Assembly (NCBI GenBank): GCA_016713905.1
Contig: JADJOE010000001.1
Span: 1,581,107 to 1,645,106 of the forward strand
Source: Candidatus Vicinibacter proximus
GTDB taxonomy: Bacteria; Bacteroidota; Bacteroidia; Chitinophagales; Saprospiraceae
Direction: 5' to 3'
DNA length: 64,000 bases
Shown here: one piece after another, positions 26,796 through 36,072 of the stretch
Layout of the letters: every line of letters starts with the position of its first letter
How positions within the stretch are numbered: position 1 is the first letter of the stretch
The notes under the pieces: model-generated
Told to the model about the DNA's origin: nothing
The model's database searches: none
Seen by the model: the letters and a program-made list of their open reading frames with translations, nothing else
Position numbers and translations under genes: made by a program

Positions 26796-27119
26796 ATGCA
26801 AATATTTTATTTCAAAACATCAAAATTTTCTGCTGAGGCATTCTATCAAGATGGTCGTATGACTATAACCAAGAACTCAACGGCTAATACAAATATCTTA
26901 TCTTCTTGTCCATTTGCTATTAAAAATATTCGACAGCAATTGATTGAATCTGGTATTTTGAAAGAAATAGCAGGTAAGTTAATTTTTACAGATAATTATA
27001 GTTGTTCTTCACCGTCACAGGCTAGTGCAATAATTAACGGCTCTTCTTCAAATGGAATGCTAAGTTGGAAGGATATAAACGGCAAAACTTTGAAATGGCA
27101 TTTGAAGCAAAATGAATAA
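26796..27119 (+). CDS. DUF4357-domain protein next to hsdS
   Basis: The start is taken at the ATG 2 nt after the hsdS stop, giving 107 residues. The C-terminal part YSCSSPSQASAIINGSSSNG followed by MLSWKDINGKTL matches the DUF4357 pattern (SSPS, then A-rich, then NG.x.W). This domain often accompanies restriction and other DNA-targeting genes. Its role is unknown. It may be an accessory of the type I system in c3. Confidence 0.7.
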   Translation: MQIFYFKTSKFSAEAFYQDGRMTITKNSTANTNILSSCPFAIKNIRQQLIESGILKEIAGKLIFTDNYSCSSPSQASAIINGSSSNGMLSWKDINGKTLKWHLKQNE

Positions 27120-27206
27120 ATATGTAATAATAAATTTAATGACATAATTCAATAAAACCAATGTTGTTGAATTGGCAGGTGAAAGTGAATTATAAAAAAA
27201 AAGAAT

Positions 27207-27629
27207 ATGGATAAAGACATTTTACATAAAGAAATAGATTTAATACAAGGCGTAATTAATCGCATGGCTAATAATTCCTTTATGCTCAAAGGTTGGCTCA
27301 TTAGTTTGATTGCGGTTGTGTTGGCTCTTTCTAAAGACAGTTTGCTTTCATGTGATTTGAAATTGATTTTATTAATTCTTTGCTTTCCGATAATCATATT
27401 TTGGTATTTGGATGCCTTTTTTCTGCACAGAGAAAAATGTTACCGTGAGCTATATGATTGGGTAATTAAAAATAGAATGAAATCAAACGAAAATCTTTAC
27501 TCACTTGACTTTAGACCTCACCAAAAGAAAGTGAAAAGTGTTTTCAGAATAATGTTTTCTCAAACGTTATTTCCATTTTACGGTTTAGCTTTCTTGCTAC
27601 TAATAATCTTAATGATAATTTTAAAATAA
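27207..27629 (+). CDS. Membrane protein paired with a TIR-like gene (candidate effector)
   Basis: A 140-residue protein with about three hydrophobic helices (GWLISLIAVVLALS, LILLILCFPIIIFWYLDAFF, PFYGLAFLLLIILMIIL) and a short cytoplasmic linker. It sits 7 nt upstream of a Thoeris-like TIR gene. In Thoeris and related systems, a TIR enzyme makes a signal that activates an effector, and membrane-type effectors exist. By position this is the candidate effector; the family itself was not recognised with certainty. Confidence 0.6.
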   Translation: MDKDILHKEIDLIQGVINRMANNSFMLKGWLISLIAVVLALSKDSLLSCDLKLILLILCFPIIIFWYLDAFFLHREKCYRELYDWVIKNRMKSNENLYSLDFRPHQKKVKSVFRIMFSQTLFPFYGLAFLLLIILMIILK

Positions 27630-27636
27630 CAACATT

Positions 27637-28122
27637 ATGGCAATCAAAAGACAAATATTTTACAGCTTTCATTTTGCAAATGATGTAATGAGAGTGCAAC
27701 AAATCAGAAACATTGGAGCAATAGAAGATAACAAGCCAGTTTCAGTGAACGATTGGGAAGAAGTTAAAAAGAAAGGTGATGCAGGTATCGAAAAATGGAT
27801 TGATGATAATATGAATTACCGAAGTTGTGTTGTTGTTCTTATTGGTGAAGAAACAGCAAACCGCAAGTGGGTAAAGCATGAAATTCAAAAAGCATGGAAG
27901 GACAAGAAAGGATTAGTTGGAATTCATATTCACAATCTAAAAGACCCTAAAACAGGAAAGTGCAACAAAGGAGGAAACCCATTTGACCAATTTACTTTCA
28001 AAGACGGGACTAAACTATCTAGCAAAGTAAAATGCTACAACCCAGACCCAAATGATGCTTACAAGAGTATTGCAGACAATATTGAAGGTTGGATTGAACA
28101 AGCAATTAAGGACAGACAATAA
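27637..28122 (+). CDS. TIR-like (DUF1863/ThsB-type) protein
   Basis: A 161-residue protein with the MTH538/DUF1863 TIR-like pattern: RQIFYSFHFANDVMRVQQIR at the start, WIDDNMNYRSCVVVLIGEET in the middle with a conserved ANRKWVKHEI, and the end GLVGIHIHNL. ThsB proteins of Thoeris share this opening and make a cyclic NAD-derived signal on infection. Together with the preceding membrane protein it looks like a two-gene defence unit at the end of c3. Confidence 0.8.
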   Translation: MAIKRQIFYSFHFANDVMRVQQIRNIGAIEDNKPVSVNDWEEVKKKGDAGIEKWIDDNMNYRSCVVVLIGEETANRKWVKHEIQKAWKDKKGLVGIHIHNLKDPKTGKCNKGGNPFDQFTFKDGTKLSSKVKCYNPDPNDAYKSIADNIEGWIEQAIKDRQ

Positions 28123-28132
28123 TCCAACGCAT

Positions 28133-28232
28133 TTTGCAAGCACATTTAAAAGCCGCACAAGCCAACGCTGAACCAAAGCTTTTAAAAGAGCTTGCAAAGC
28201 CGACCCAAGAAAAAAAGAAATTTTAAAAAATG
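28133..28232 (+). repeat. End module of c3: covarying hairpin plus A/T motif
   Basis: Hairpin: stem TTTGCAAGC/GCTTGCAAA, ACA/AGA internal loop, stem TTTAAAAGC/GCTTTTAAA, loop with ACAAGCCAACGCT. The A/T motif at 28212-28232 is the exact 21-nt reverse complement of the start-module motif at 20750-20770. It follows the TIR gene and precedes site 3. Confidence 0.75.
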
Positions 28233-28307
28233 CCCAACCGCACGACTGAAAGACAAATGAGAGTAAGCAAAACAGAACATACCAACCTCGACAGACAAGA
28301 AAGCACT

Positions 28308-28443
28308 GGTGGTAACAGCACCTACCCAAAAGGCGGGGTTTCGTGTTCCAAAGACAGTTTTGTGGTTAATCAAACATTAGTTTTTCAAATGAAGGTTTGT
28401 AGTAAAAGTCCCGCCCTTCGGGTAGCTGCAAAACGTTAGCCAC
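28308..28443 (+). repeat. attC-like recombination site 3 (end of c3)
   Basis: 136 bp. The end box GGTGGTAAC (28308-28316) is the exact reverse complement of the c3 start box at 20592, 7.7 kb away. Arms CTACCC.../...GGGTAG and GGCGGG/CCCGCC. It closes with AAAAC and GTTAGCCAC (28435-28443), the start box of c4. Confidence 0.9.
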
Positions 28444-28449
28444 AATTTT

Positions 28450-29121
28450 ATGACAGACCAAGAACTTGGCATATTGTTGACAGAAAGAGTTAAAACGTTT
28501 GACTTGAAAAAGACTGCGTTTGACACTCTCGACAAAATACTGTCTGACAACTCAGACGACAAGGACTTTTTGTGTGGATTTGAGCAGAATGAAATTAAAC
28601 TAGTATTCGACAGATTTGAATATCACATTGACAGACGACACGTTGGCTCTATAATTCGAACAAGAATTGGACTTTATGTTGAAAACCAAAACTGGATCGA
28701 CAATTTAGAGCCAATAGGATATTACGAACTCGAAACAAAACTCAATGGCGAATTAGTGGATGACTGGTTTGTTATTGAAAAAGAAAAATACTTAAAAGAC
28801 ATCGGAATAATTTCGCACTTTCAAAGTATGAATCAAAAACTACCAATTGAATATTTGAAAAGGAATCATATTCAATATGAGTTTATAACATACGTATCTT
28901 TAATCGGAACACTTTTTATGAGTAAACAATTTGAAGGTGCAGGACGATTTATTCAAAGAGCTTATACATATATAGAAACAACGGACAATGCTAAACTTGA
29001 CAAAGACTATTTGAAGGAATCGAAGAAATTTTTAAAAATGATCAGCAGTTATTTAGTGACAAACAATTTGGTGACAACAACATTGAAACAAGAACTAACC
29101 GAAAATAAAAACTGTGGCTAA
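28450..29121 (+). CDS. Unknown soluble protein, sole gene of cassette c4
   Basis: A 223-residue protein with no signal peptide or membrane segment and no domain that I recognise. It is acidic and helix-rich, with a middle IGYYELETKLNGELVDDWFV strand-like segment and a C-terminal helical part. The ATG lies only 6 nt after the c4 start box. Its TAA stop (29119-29121) lies inside the end box GTGGCTAAC, so recombination at this site acts within the last codons of the gene. It could be the immunity or effector part of a one-gene function, but nothing in the sequence shows that. Confidence 0.75.
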   Translation: MTDQELGILLTERVKTFDLKKTAFDTLDKILSDNSDDKDFLCGFEQNEIKLVFDRFEYHIDRRHVGSIIRTRIGLYVENQNWIDNLEPIGYYELETKLNGELVDDWFVIEKEKYLKDIGIISHFQSMNQKLPIEYLKRNHIQYEFITYVSLIGTLFMSKQFEGAGRFIQRAYTYIETTDNAKLDKDYLKESKKFLKMISSYLVTNNLVTTTLKQELTENKNCG

Positions 29122-29249
29122 CAGCACCTACAAGAAATTGGCGATTCAGTGGCTAAATGAAGCTTTTTGCTTCGTATCAAGTTCGGTGCTGGCAGACAAT
29201 TTGCGTCTCCGAAATCGCCAACTTCTTGTAGCTGCAAAACGTTAGCAGC
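29114..29249 (+). repeat. attC-like recombination site 4 (end of c4)
   Basis: 136 bp. The end box GTGGCTAAC (29114-29122) matches the c4 start box at 28435 in reverse complement. Arms CTACAAGAA/TTCTTGTAG and TTGGCGAT/ATCGCCAA. It closes with AAAAC and GTTAGCAGC (29241-29249). Its interior is nearly the same as site 7. Confidence 0.9.
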
Positions 29250-29292
29250 AACCCAAACAGACGTATACCGACAATTACAAACAGACAATAAA

Positions 29293-29637
29293 ATGGAATA
29301 TACAGAATTTGACCATTTAAAAGACAAAGAGCAAATCGTAACTGACATTTACGAGAAATTAATCACTGAACTACACAAATTCGGACAAATAAAAGTTGAA
29401 CCGAAAAAGACAAGCATTCATCTTGGAAACAGATTTGGATTTGCAGGCGTATACACTCGTAAAGACTATATTAACCTTGAAGTTCATTTAAACTACAAAC
29501 TGACCAGCGACAGAGTATCAAAAATAGAACAAGGTTCTACAAATCGTTTTCACCATACAATCAAGTTGACAAAAACCAAAGACATAGACAAGGAATTATT
29601 AACTTGGCTCAGAGAAGCCTACGAACTAAAAAAATAG
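29293..29637 (+). CDS. DUF5655-domain protein (cassette c5)
   Basis: The start is taken at ATG 29293, because the upstream in-frame part is site 4 DNA. The 114 residues match the DUF5655 pattern, with KVEPKKTSIHLGNRFGFAGV and VYTRKDYINLEVHLNYKL and the closing TWLREAYELKK. Such domains are small, cytoplasmic, and sometimes fused to nucleases or ribosomal-interacting parts; no reaction is established. The next gene starts 4 nt later. Confidence 0.78.
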   Translation: MEYTEFDHLKDKEQIVTDIYEKLITELHKFGQIKVEPKKTSIHLGNRFGFAGVYTRKDYINLEVHLNYKLTSDRVSKIEQGSTNRFHHTIKLTKTKDIDKELLTWLREAYELKK

Positions 29638-29641
29638 ACAG

Positions 29642-29938
29642 ATGAATAATATTATCAAAGGACTTATTGCAGGAACAATTTTTGGAATAGTTTCAATAAT
29701 TCCAATGTTCTTTATGACATTTGAAGACAAAACAAGAGCAATGACTGCTTCATTTATAAGCAGATTTGCAATTGGCTTTATTATTTTTAATATGGAACTT
29801 CCAATTCCTAATTGGCTTAAAGGTGGTCTTGTTGGACTTGTTTTGAGTTTGTCAGACGCTATTGTAACCAAACAATATGCACCAATACTTGGACTTGGAC
29901 TAATTGGTGGAATTGTATGTGGACTATTAGCAAAATAA
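29642..29938 (+). CDS. Small membrane protein (cassette c5)
   Basis: A 98-residue protein with three hydrophobic, glycine-rich helices (IIKGLIAGTIFGIVSIIPMF, SFISRFAIGFIIFNM and GLGLIGGIVCGLLAK). It starts 4 nt after the DUF5655 gene. It is similar in type to small Bacteroidota membrane proteins without assigned function. Confidence 0.75.
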   Translation: MNNIIKGLIAGTIFGIVSIIPMFFMTFEDKTRAMTASFISRFAIGFIIFNMELPIPNWLKGGLVGLVLSLSDAIVTKQYAPILGLGLIGGIVCGLLAK

Positions 29939-29968
29939 AATCGGAAAACAATAGACAGAAAATGGGCA

Positions 29969-30105
29969 GCTGCTAACAGGGGTTTGAACGCAATGGGGGC
30001 AGAAGTAGTAAATTCAGCATTTGTACTTCTATTAAACTTTTGTGGTTTATTGAACATTTGCACTTCTAATTCCCCCACTGCGTCAAGCCCCAAACCGTTA
30101 CCACC
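29969..30105 (+). repeat. attC-like recombination site 5 (end of c5)
   Basis: 137 bp. The end box GCTGCTAAC (29969-29977) matches the c5 start box at 29241. Inner arms GGGG/CCCC and GGGGGC.../...CCCCC. It closes with AAACC and GTTACCACC (30097-30105), the start box of c6, which has the same sequence as the c3 box. Confidence 0.88.
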
Positions 30106-30137
30106 AATGCTAAAAAGACAGACGACACAGCAAGACA

Positions 30138-30410
30138 ATGACTAATAATGGACTCGACATACAGACCATATCGACCAAGCGGACAGACAAACAAGCTGAC
30201 CGTGTTTTGCTATTGGGACAGGTGACAGAAAAGAAAGAAAAAGCCCACCCTTCGCATTTTTTAAAATTTCTTTTAGCCAGCCGCACAAACGGCACATTTG
30301 GTTTTGCCCGTCACACAAGCCAACGCTTCACAAAACCAAAAGAGCCGTTTTTTGCCATCGCACATAAAGCGAGTAAATCTGACCTTTGTATTATTGATTT
30401 TAACAATTAA
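30138..30410 (+). CDS. Conserved leader ORF of c6
   Basis: 90 codons, about 80% identical to the c3 leader ORF, and stopping 3 nt before the CD-NTase gene. In the hairpin stem, AAT to AAC (Asn) and CCA to CCG (Pro) relative to c3 are both silent and together keep one base pair. This suggests selection on both RNA or DNA pairing and the reading frame. Confidence 0.45.
   Translation: MTNNGLDIQTISTKRTDKQADRVLLLGQVTEKKEKAHPSHFLKFLLASRTNGTFGFARHTSQRFTKPKEPFFAIAHKASKSDLCIIDFNN
30255..30350 (+). repeat. Start module of c6: A/T motif plus covarying hairpin
   Basis: The A/T motif at 30255-30274 is the exact reverse complement of its counterpart at 43456-43475. The hairpin has stem AAACGGC/GCCGTTT (c3: AAATGGC/GCCATTT), an ACA/AGA internal loop, and stem TTTGGTTTTG/CAAAACCAAA. 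Confidence 0.75.
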
Positions 30411-30413
30411 AGT

Positions 30414-31415
30414 ATGGCAAAAACAGTAAACGAAGCATTTAATAAATTCCTTGCCGACACGGTTAACCTTGACCCTGATAGAACTAAAAAAGCTCGTGGG
30501 AGCCGTGACTGGTTAGTTGGACAAATTGAAACATTTTCTGATAGTGACTCAAAATTTCCTAACATCTATTCAGAAAGAAATATTTTTTATGGCTCTTTTT
30601 CAAGGCGGACAAAAAAGCGGCCACTTGACGACATTGATATTATGATTTGTATGAAAGCAGACGGTTGCACATACAACGAACTGGTTGACAAAATCGAAAT
30701 AACTGCTCCTGATGCCGCTACCCGCTTTAAAGACTATGTGAACGAAGGCACAAGCATTCTTAATTCCAGAAAGGTTATTAACGCCTTTATTGCAAAACTT
30801 GTAGGAATACCGCAATATAAAAAAGCGGAAATTAAAAGAAATTTAGAAGCTGCAACTCTTAATCTTGAATCTTATGATTGGGTCTTTGACATTGTTCCTT
30901 GCTTTTTTACAAAAGAAGATGCGTACAATCGGACTTACTACATAATTCCTGACGGTAGCGGAAATTGGAAGAAAACCGACCCGAGAGTTGATAGCGAAAG
31001 AATTACAAAAATTAATCAGGCTCACGAAGGAAATATTCTAAACGTAATTCGTGCAATTAAATATTGGAACAGCAGAGCAACAATGCCGACAATGGGTTCT
31101 TACCTGCTCGAAAATATGATACTTGATTATTATGCAGAGCAAACAATTGCTGCATCGCAGTATGTGGATATTGAAATTGAAAAGGTTCTGTTAGCAATTC
31201 ATAGAAGGGTTTCTAACCCTGTATATGACCCAAAAGGAATTCAAGGAGATATAAACAATCTTAGCTTAGAAGATAGAAGGAAGATAATGGACAGAGCTTA
31301 CCAAGATTACGTAAAAGCTTTTGACGCAAGAAATTTGGAAGCTCAAAACAACCATAAAGATGCAATTAGCAAATGGATAGAAATTTTTGGAGACAAATTC
31401 CCAAAGTATGAGTGA
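30414..31415 (+). CDS. CD-NTase / CBASS oligonucleotide cyclase (cassette c6)
   Basis: A 333-residue nucleotidyltransferase. The Gly-Ser motif is FYGSFSRRTKKRP (G60-S61), the metal-binding pair is in LDDIDIMI (D73 and D75), and the third acidic residue is in VFDIVPCF (about 160). This is the arrangement of cGAS/DncV-like enzymes of CBASS, which make a cyclic nucleotide on phage infection. The next gene is an S-4TM membrane protein that starts inside it, so the pair forms a minimal CBASS with membrane-disrupting effector. No Cap2/Cap3 accessory genes are present. Confidence 0.88.
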   Translation: MAKTVNEAFNKFLADTVNLDPDRTKKARGSRDWLVGQIETFSDSDSKFPNIYSERNIFYGSFSRRTKKRPLDDIDIMICMKADGCTYNELVDKIEITAPDAATRFKDYVNEGTSILNSRKVINAFIAKLVGIPQYKKAEIKRNLEAATLNLESYDWVFDIVPCFFTKEDAYNRTYYIIPDGSGNWKKTDPRVDSERITKINQAHEGNILNVIRAIKYWNSRATMPTMGSYLLENMILDYYAEQTIAASQYVDIEIEKVLLAIHRRVSNPVYDPKGIQGDINNLSLEDRRKIMDRAYQDYVKAFDARNLEAQNNHKDAISKWIEIFGDKFPKYE

Positions 31416-32316
31416 AATTGGTAAACATATAATTCAGGAGCAGGACTCTGAAACAAGTATTAAATACTTGGCAGCACAGAAGCAGCTTTATATAAATGGT
31501 AAGACAACATTTGCTTTTCAGGTATTAATTGCTGTGCCTATTCCAATTCTTATTTCAATTGTAACGCCACTTTTGGGAAAGGAAGAACAAAGCATAGTTT
31601 GGATTTTTGTGCTTTATAGCATCATTGCCACGTTTCTTGAATTTTTCTGTGAAGACAGAGCAATGAAATTAAAAAAGCTCGCTGCTTCTATTCAGGAAAA
31701 GTTTGACACTTCGGTTTTATTGATTGACTGGAATAAAACGCTTATTACTTCAAAGCCAGATGATGGAATCACTTTAAGATTTTACAATAAGTACATAAAA
31801 AAAAATAACCTGGATAAACTATACGGTTGGTATTCAAATGAAGTTTTACCTGTCAATACAAATATTGCAACTCTACTTTGCCAACGGACTAATTGCAGTT
31901 ACGATTTTACATTGAGACAACGCTATACAAACACCATTCTATTATTGGCTGCTGCTACATTTTTAATTCTATTGATTATTGCTGGACAAAATGGTTTGAC
32001 AGTTCCAAATTTTATTTCAACTGTTTTATTTCCATCACTGCCAGTATTTGTGTTGGCATACAAACAAATCAGCACAAATAAAGAGGCAATCGAAAATTTG
32101 AAAGAGCTGAAAGACTTAATTGAAGGCAGATTAGAAACGCTTCGTATCAATGACCAAGTTGAACCACATTTGATTCGGCAAATTCAAGATAAAATTTATC
32201 TTAAACGCATTAACAGTCCGCTATTGCCTGAGTGGGCTTACAATTTTTTAAGGCAAAATCTGGAAGATGAAATGCATTTTTCAGTGAAGGAGAAAGTAAA
32301 AGAACTAACGAAATAA
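31408..32316 (+). CDS. S-4TM membrane effector of the CBASS pair
   Basis: The start is the ATG at 31408, overlapping the CD-NTase stop by 8 nt. The product has about 303 residues with four membrane helices in two pairs (FAFQVLIAVPIPILISIV and IVWIFVLYSIIATFLEFF; then NTILLLAAATFLILLIIAG and FISTVLFPSLPVFVLAY), with cytoplasmic helices between and after them. This is the layout of the S-4TM/SLATT-type effectors that, on binding a cyclic nucleotide, are thought to permeabilise the inner membrane and stop phage growth. Confidence 0.82.
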   Translation: MSEIGKHIIQEQDSETSIKYLAAQKQLYINGKTTFAFQVLIAVPIPILISIVTPLLGKEEQSIVWIFVLYSIIATFLEFFCEDRAMKLKKLAASIQEKFDTSVLLIDWNKTLITSKPDDGITLRFYNKYIKKNNLDKLYGWYSNEVLPVNTNIATLLCQRTNCSYDFTLRQRYTNTILLLAAATFLILLIIAGQNGLTVPNFISTVLFPSLPVFVLAYKQISTNKEAIENLKELKDLIEGRLETLRINDQVEPHLIRQIQDKIYLKRINSPLLPEWAYNFLRQNLEDEMHFSVKEKVKELTK

Positions 32317-32330
32317 AAGACAAAGCTTAA

Positions 32331-35300
32331 ATGGCAATTAAAAAATCTGAATTATATAGCTCACTATGGGCAAGTTGTGACGAACTGAGAGGCGGAATGG
32401 ACCCGAGTCAATACAAGGATTATATTCTTGTGTTGTTGTTTGTGAAATATGTGAGCGACAAATACGCCAATGACCCTGATGCGATTATCGAAATACCCGA
32501 AGGTGGTAGTTTTAAGGATATGCAAGCCCTGAAAGGCAACAAGGACATTGGCAATCAAATCAACATCATTATTGGTGAACTGGCTGGTGCTAATGACTTG
32601 AAAGGAGTGATTGATGTAGCCGATTTTGCTGATGATGATAAACTGGGCAAGGGCAAAGAAATGGTGGACAAGCTCACCAACCTGATTGCCATTTTTGAAA
32701 ATCCTGCACTCGATTTTTCTAAAAACCGTGCCGGTGGTGATGATATTTTGGGTGATGCCTTTGAATACCTGATGAAAAACTTTGCCACCGAAAGCGGCAA
32801 AAGCAAAGGACAATTCTACACACCCAGCGAAGTGAGCCGTGTGATGGCGAAGGTGCTAAACATTCACAACGCCACCAACAAAACCACATTTTATGACCCC
32901 ACCTGCGGTTCGGGTTCTTTGTTGTTGAAAGCATTGGACGAAGCCGATGGCAAAGGGACTATTTATGGTCAAGAGAAAGATGTGGCAACCGCTGCTTTGG
33001 CTCGTATGAATATGATTTTACACGGACAGGAAGCTATTGAGATTCACCGTGGGCAAAGCACTTTATCCGACCCATTTTTCAAAGACAGCAACGGACATCT
33101 GAAGACCTTTGACTTTGTAGTAGCCAATCCGCCTTTTTCTTCCAAGAACTGGGCAACAGGTTTTAATCCGCAAGACGACCTTTACGGGCGTTTTGAAAAA
33201 GACGAAATCGAAAGTGCAAAAACAGGCAAAGCATCATACAAAACGCCACCCGATAAAAATGGCGATTATGCTTTTCTTTTACATATTCTCAAATCCTTAA
33301 AAAGCACAGGCAAAGGGGCTTGTATTTTACCGCACGGTGTTTTGTTCCGTGGCAATGCCGAAGCTGAAATCCGCAAGAGTTTAATTGAACGGGGTTATAT
33401 CAAAGGCATTATTGGCTTGCCTGCCAACTTGTTTTATGGTACGGGTATTCCTGCCTGCATCATTGTAATGGACAAAGAAGGTGCAGACGAACGCAACCAC
33501 ATTTTTATGGTGGATGCCAGCAAAGGCTTCATCAAAGACGGCAACAAAAACCGTTTGCGTGAGCAGGACATTCACAAGATTGTGGATATTTTCAACAAAC
33601 AGATAGAACTGCCCAAGTTTAGCCGTTTGGTGAGTGTGGAAGAAATCAGCGACCCGAAAAATGATTTTAACCTAAACATTCCACGATATATTGACAGCCA
33701 GGAAGCGGAAGACATACAAGACATTGAAGCACATTTATTGGGCGACATTCCCAATGCAGATATTGAAGCCTTAGAAAACTATTGGACTGTTTATCCTTCC
33801 CTGAAAAATCATTTGTTTAAGGCAGGTCGCAAGGGTTATTCGCAATTGAACATTGACCATTCTCAACTGAAAAATGAAATCTTTTCGCATCCCGAATTTG
33901 TGGCGTTTAGCAAGGAAATGGACGATTTGTTTAGCGATTGGAAAACACGAAATACCAAATTTTTAAAATCACTCACCATTGGTATTAAACCCAAACAAAC
34001 CATTTTCAGAATTTCGGAAGATGTACTGACTACCTACACAGGCAAAGCCCTGATGGACAAATACGATGTGTATCAGCATTTGATGAATTACTGGAATGAG
34101 GTAATGCAAGACGATTGCTATTTGATAGCCGTTGATGGTTGGAAAGCCGAATTGAGCATTATCAAACAAACCAAATCGGCTACCGTTTGGGATTGCGATC
34201 TGCTGCCAAAAACCTTGCTGATAGACCGCTACTTCCAAACTGAGAAAAAGGCAATTGAAAAACTGGAAGCTGATAAAGAAGCCATTGCCACCCAACTCAC
34301 TGAACTAGAAGAAGAACACAATGCCGAAGATGGCTATTTTGCCGATTTGGATAAAGTGAACAAAGCCAATGTGCAAAAGCGATTGAAAGAACTATTGGCT
34401 ACAAAACCAAAATCTAAAAAACAAAATTTGGCAATCGCAGCCGAACCCGAAACAGCTTATGGCGAACAAGCGGTGTTAGAATTGTACCTAAAACTATTGG
34501 ACGACCAAACCGAACTGAACAAAAAAATAAAAGAAGCCATTGCTGACTTGGACATAAAAGTAATTGAACGCTACAAAACACTCACCGAAACCGAAATAAA
34601 ACAATTGGTGGTTGACGATAAATGGATGGCAAGCATAGAACGCAGCGTAAAAACCGAAATGGAACGCATTAGCCAACGACTTACCCAACGCATAAAAGAA
34701 CTGGCAGAACGCTACGAAACACCATTACCCAAGCAAACTACCGATGTAGCCGAATTGGAAAATAAAGTAAATGCTTCACCTTCAAAAAATGGGATTTGTA
34801 TGGAGTTAGTAGCAGAGAAATATAAACAAACCGAAATGGGCTTAATTCCGAGTGATTGGGAGGTATTTACTTTTGGTGATATTGTTGACTATACTAAAGG
34901 TTTTGCATTTAAATCCAAGGATTATAGGAAAGATGGAATTAGAATTATCCGTGTTAGTGATACAACGTTTGATAGCATCAAAAAAGAGAATGGAATTTAT
35001 GTTGATGAAAATGCTGCAACTGATTATAAAAACTGGCGACTAGACGAAAATGATTTAATTTTTACAACCGTTGGTTCTAAGCCTCCGATGTATGACTCAA
35101 TGGTTGGTAAAGTGATAATGGTTTCCAAAGAGTTTGAAGGTAGTTTTCTAAATCAAAATGCCGTTCTAATACGAGCAAAAAAAAGAACAAAGGAAATGCA
35201 GGCTCTCTTATTAAGTAATTTCCGAATGAAAAGGTATTTGCAACATATTGAACTTATTTATCGAGGAAATGCAAATCAGGCGAGTATAACATTAAAGGAG

Positions 35301-36071
35301 CTTTTTGAATTTAAAATTCCACTTCCAAAAATTGAAGAAGAACAAACCGCCATAGCCACCGCCCTATCAGATGCCGATGCCTTGATAAGCAGTTTAGAGA
35401 AACTCATTGCCAAAAAACGCAACATTAAGCAAGGGGCAATGCAACAACTTCTGCAACCGAAAGAGGGTTGTGAAGTGAAGAAGCTGGGCAGTATTGGTAA
35501 ACCTTATGGAGGACTTTCCGGAAAGTCAAAAATAGATTTTGCTGATGGTAAATATCCATACATTCCTTTTATGAATATTATGAGCAATCCAATTATTGAT
35601 ACTTCATACTTCGATTACGTCAACATTGATAGTAATGAAATACAAAATCAAGCATTAAAAGGAGATTTGTTTTTTAATGGTTCTTCTGAAACTCCTGAAG
35701 AAGTTGGTATGTGTTCCGTTCTTTTAGAAGATGTTCCAAATTTATATCTCAACAGTTTTTGTTTCGGTTTCCGTCTAAATAAGGAAAGTAAAATCAATGG
35801 GCTTTACCTTTCTTACTTTTTCAGAAGTAGTGAAGGTCGAAAATTATTTTATTCGATGGCACAAGGTGCAACTCGTTACAATTTATCAAAGAGAAATTTT
35901 AATAAATTGGAGTTATCTCTTCCAACACCCGAAGAGCAAAATGAAATTGCAAAGATCATTTCCGATATGGATGCAGAGATAAGTGCATTAGAAACCAAAT
36001 TGGAGAAATACAAGAAGGTAAAATTAGGGATGATGCAGAATTTATTAACGGGGAAAATAAGGTTGGTGTAA
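32331..36071 (+). CDS. Type I restriction HsdM-HsdS fusion (c6)
   Basis: A 1246-residue protein combining methylase and specificity subunits. The first ~480 residues are HsdM: the helical N-terminal part (KYVSDKYANDPDA), AdoMet motif I in FYDPTCGSGSLLLKAL and the catalytic VVANPPFSSKNW. A charged helical region rich in Glu/Lys follows (about 590-810). The last ~430 residues are HsdS: a recognition domain from GLIPSDWEVFTFGDIVDYTK, a central helix (EEQTAIATALSDADALISSLEK), a second recognition domain, and the closing helix ending NLLTGKIRLV. The M:S ratio is fixed at 1:1 by fusion instead of the usual 2:1, so the complex may dimerise. The next gene starts 1 nt after the stop. Confidence 0.9.
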   Translation: MAIKKSELYSSLWASCDELRGGMDPSQYKDYILVLLFVKYVSDKYANDPDAIIEIPEGGSFKDMQALKGNKDIGNQINIIIGELAGANDLKGVIDVADFADDDKLGKGKEMVDKLTNLIAIFENPALDFSKNRAGGDDILGDAFEYLMKNFATESGKSKGQFYTPSEVSRVMAKVLNIHNATNKTTFYDPTCGSGSLLLKALDEADGKGTIYGQEKDVATAALARMNMILHGQEAIEIHRGQSTLSDPFFKDSNGHLKTFDFVVANPPFSSKNWATGFNPQDDLYGRFEKDEIESAKTGKASYKTPPDKNGDYAFLLHILKSLKSTGKGACILPHGVLFRGNAEAEIRKSLIERGYIKGIIGLPANLFYGTGIPACIIVMDKEGADERNHIFMVDASKGFIKDGNKNRLREQDIHKIVDIFNKQIELPKFSRLVSVEEISDPKNDFNLNIPRYIDSQEAEDIQDIEAHLLGDIPNADIEALENYWTVYPSLKNHLFKAGRKGYSQLNIDHSQLKNEIFSHPEFVAFSKEMDDLFSDWKTRNTKFLKSLTIGIKPKQTIFRISEDVLTTYTGKALMDKYDVYQHLMNYWNEVMQDDCYLIAVDGWKAELSIIKQTKSATVWDCDLLPKTLLIDRYFQTEKKAIEKLEADKEAIATQLTELEEEHNAEDGYFADLDKVNKANVQKRLKELLATKPKSKKQNLAIAAEPETAYGEQAVLELYLKLLDDQTELNKKIKEAIADLDIKVIERYKTLTETEIKQLVVDDKWMASIERSVKTEMERISQRLTQRIKELAERYETPLPKQTTDVAELENKVNASPSKNGICMELVAEKYKQTEMGLIPSDWEVFTFGDIVDYTKGFAFKSKDYRKDGIRIIRVSDTTFDSIKKENGIYVDENAATDYKNWRLDENDLIFTTVGSKPPMYDSMVGKVIMVSKEFEGSFLNQNAVLIRAKKRTKEMQALLLSNFRMKRYLQHIELIYRGNANQASITLKELFEFKIPLPKIEEEQTAIATALSDADALISSLEKLIAKKRNIKQGAMQQLLQPKEGCEVKKLGSIGKPYGGLSGKSKIDFADGKYPYIPFMNIMSNPIIDTSYFDYVNIDSNEIQNQALKGDLFFNGSSETPEEVGMCSVLLEDVPNLYLNSFCFGFRLNKESKINGLYLSYFFRSSEGRKLFYSMAQGATRYNLSKRNFNKLELSLPTPEEQNEIAKIISDMDAEISALETKLEKYKKVKLGMMQNLLTGKIRLV

Positions 36072-36072
36072 T

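Noticed and set aside
20750..28232. Terminal inverted repeats of a composite transposon around c3, c6 or c9
   Set aside because: The inverted A/T motifs lie inside the cassette boxes, there is no transposase and no target duplication, and the hairpins beside them are in the same orientation at both ends.
28182..28439. Short ORFs on both strands over the end module and site 3
   Set aside because: They read through palindromic recombination-site DNA and are not conserved at the other sites in a consistent frame.
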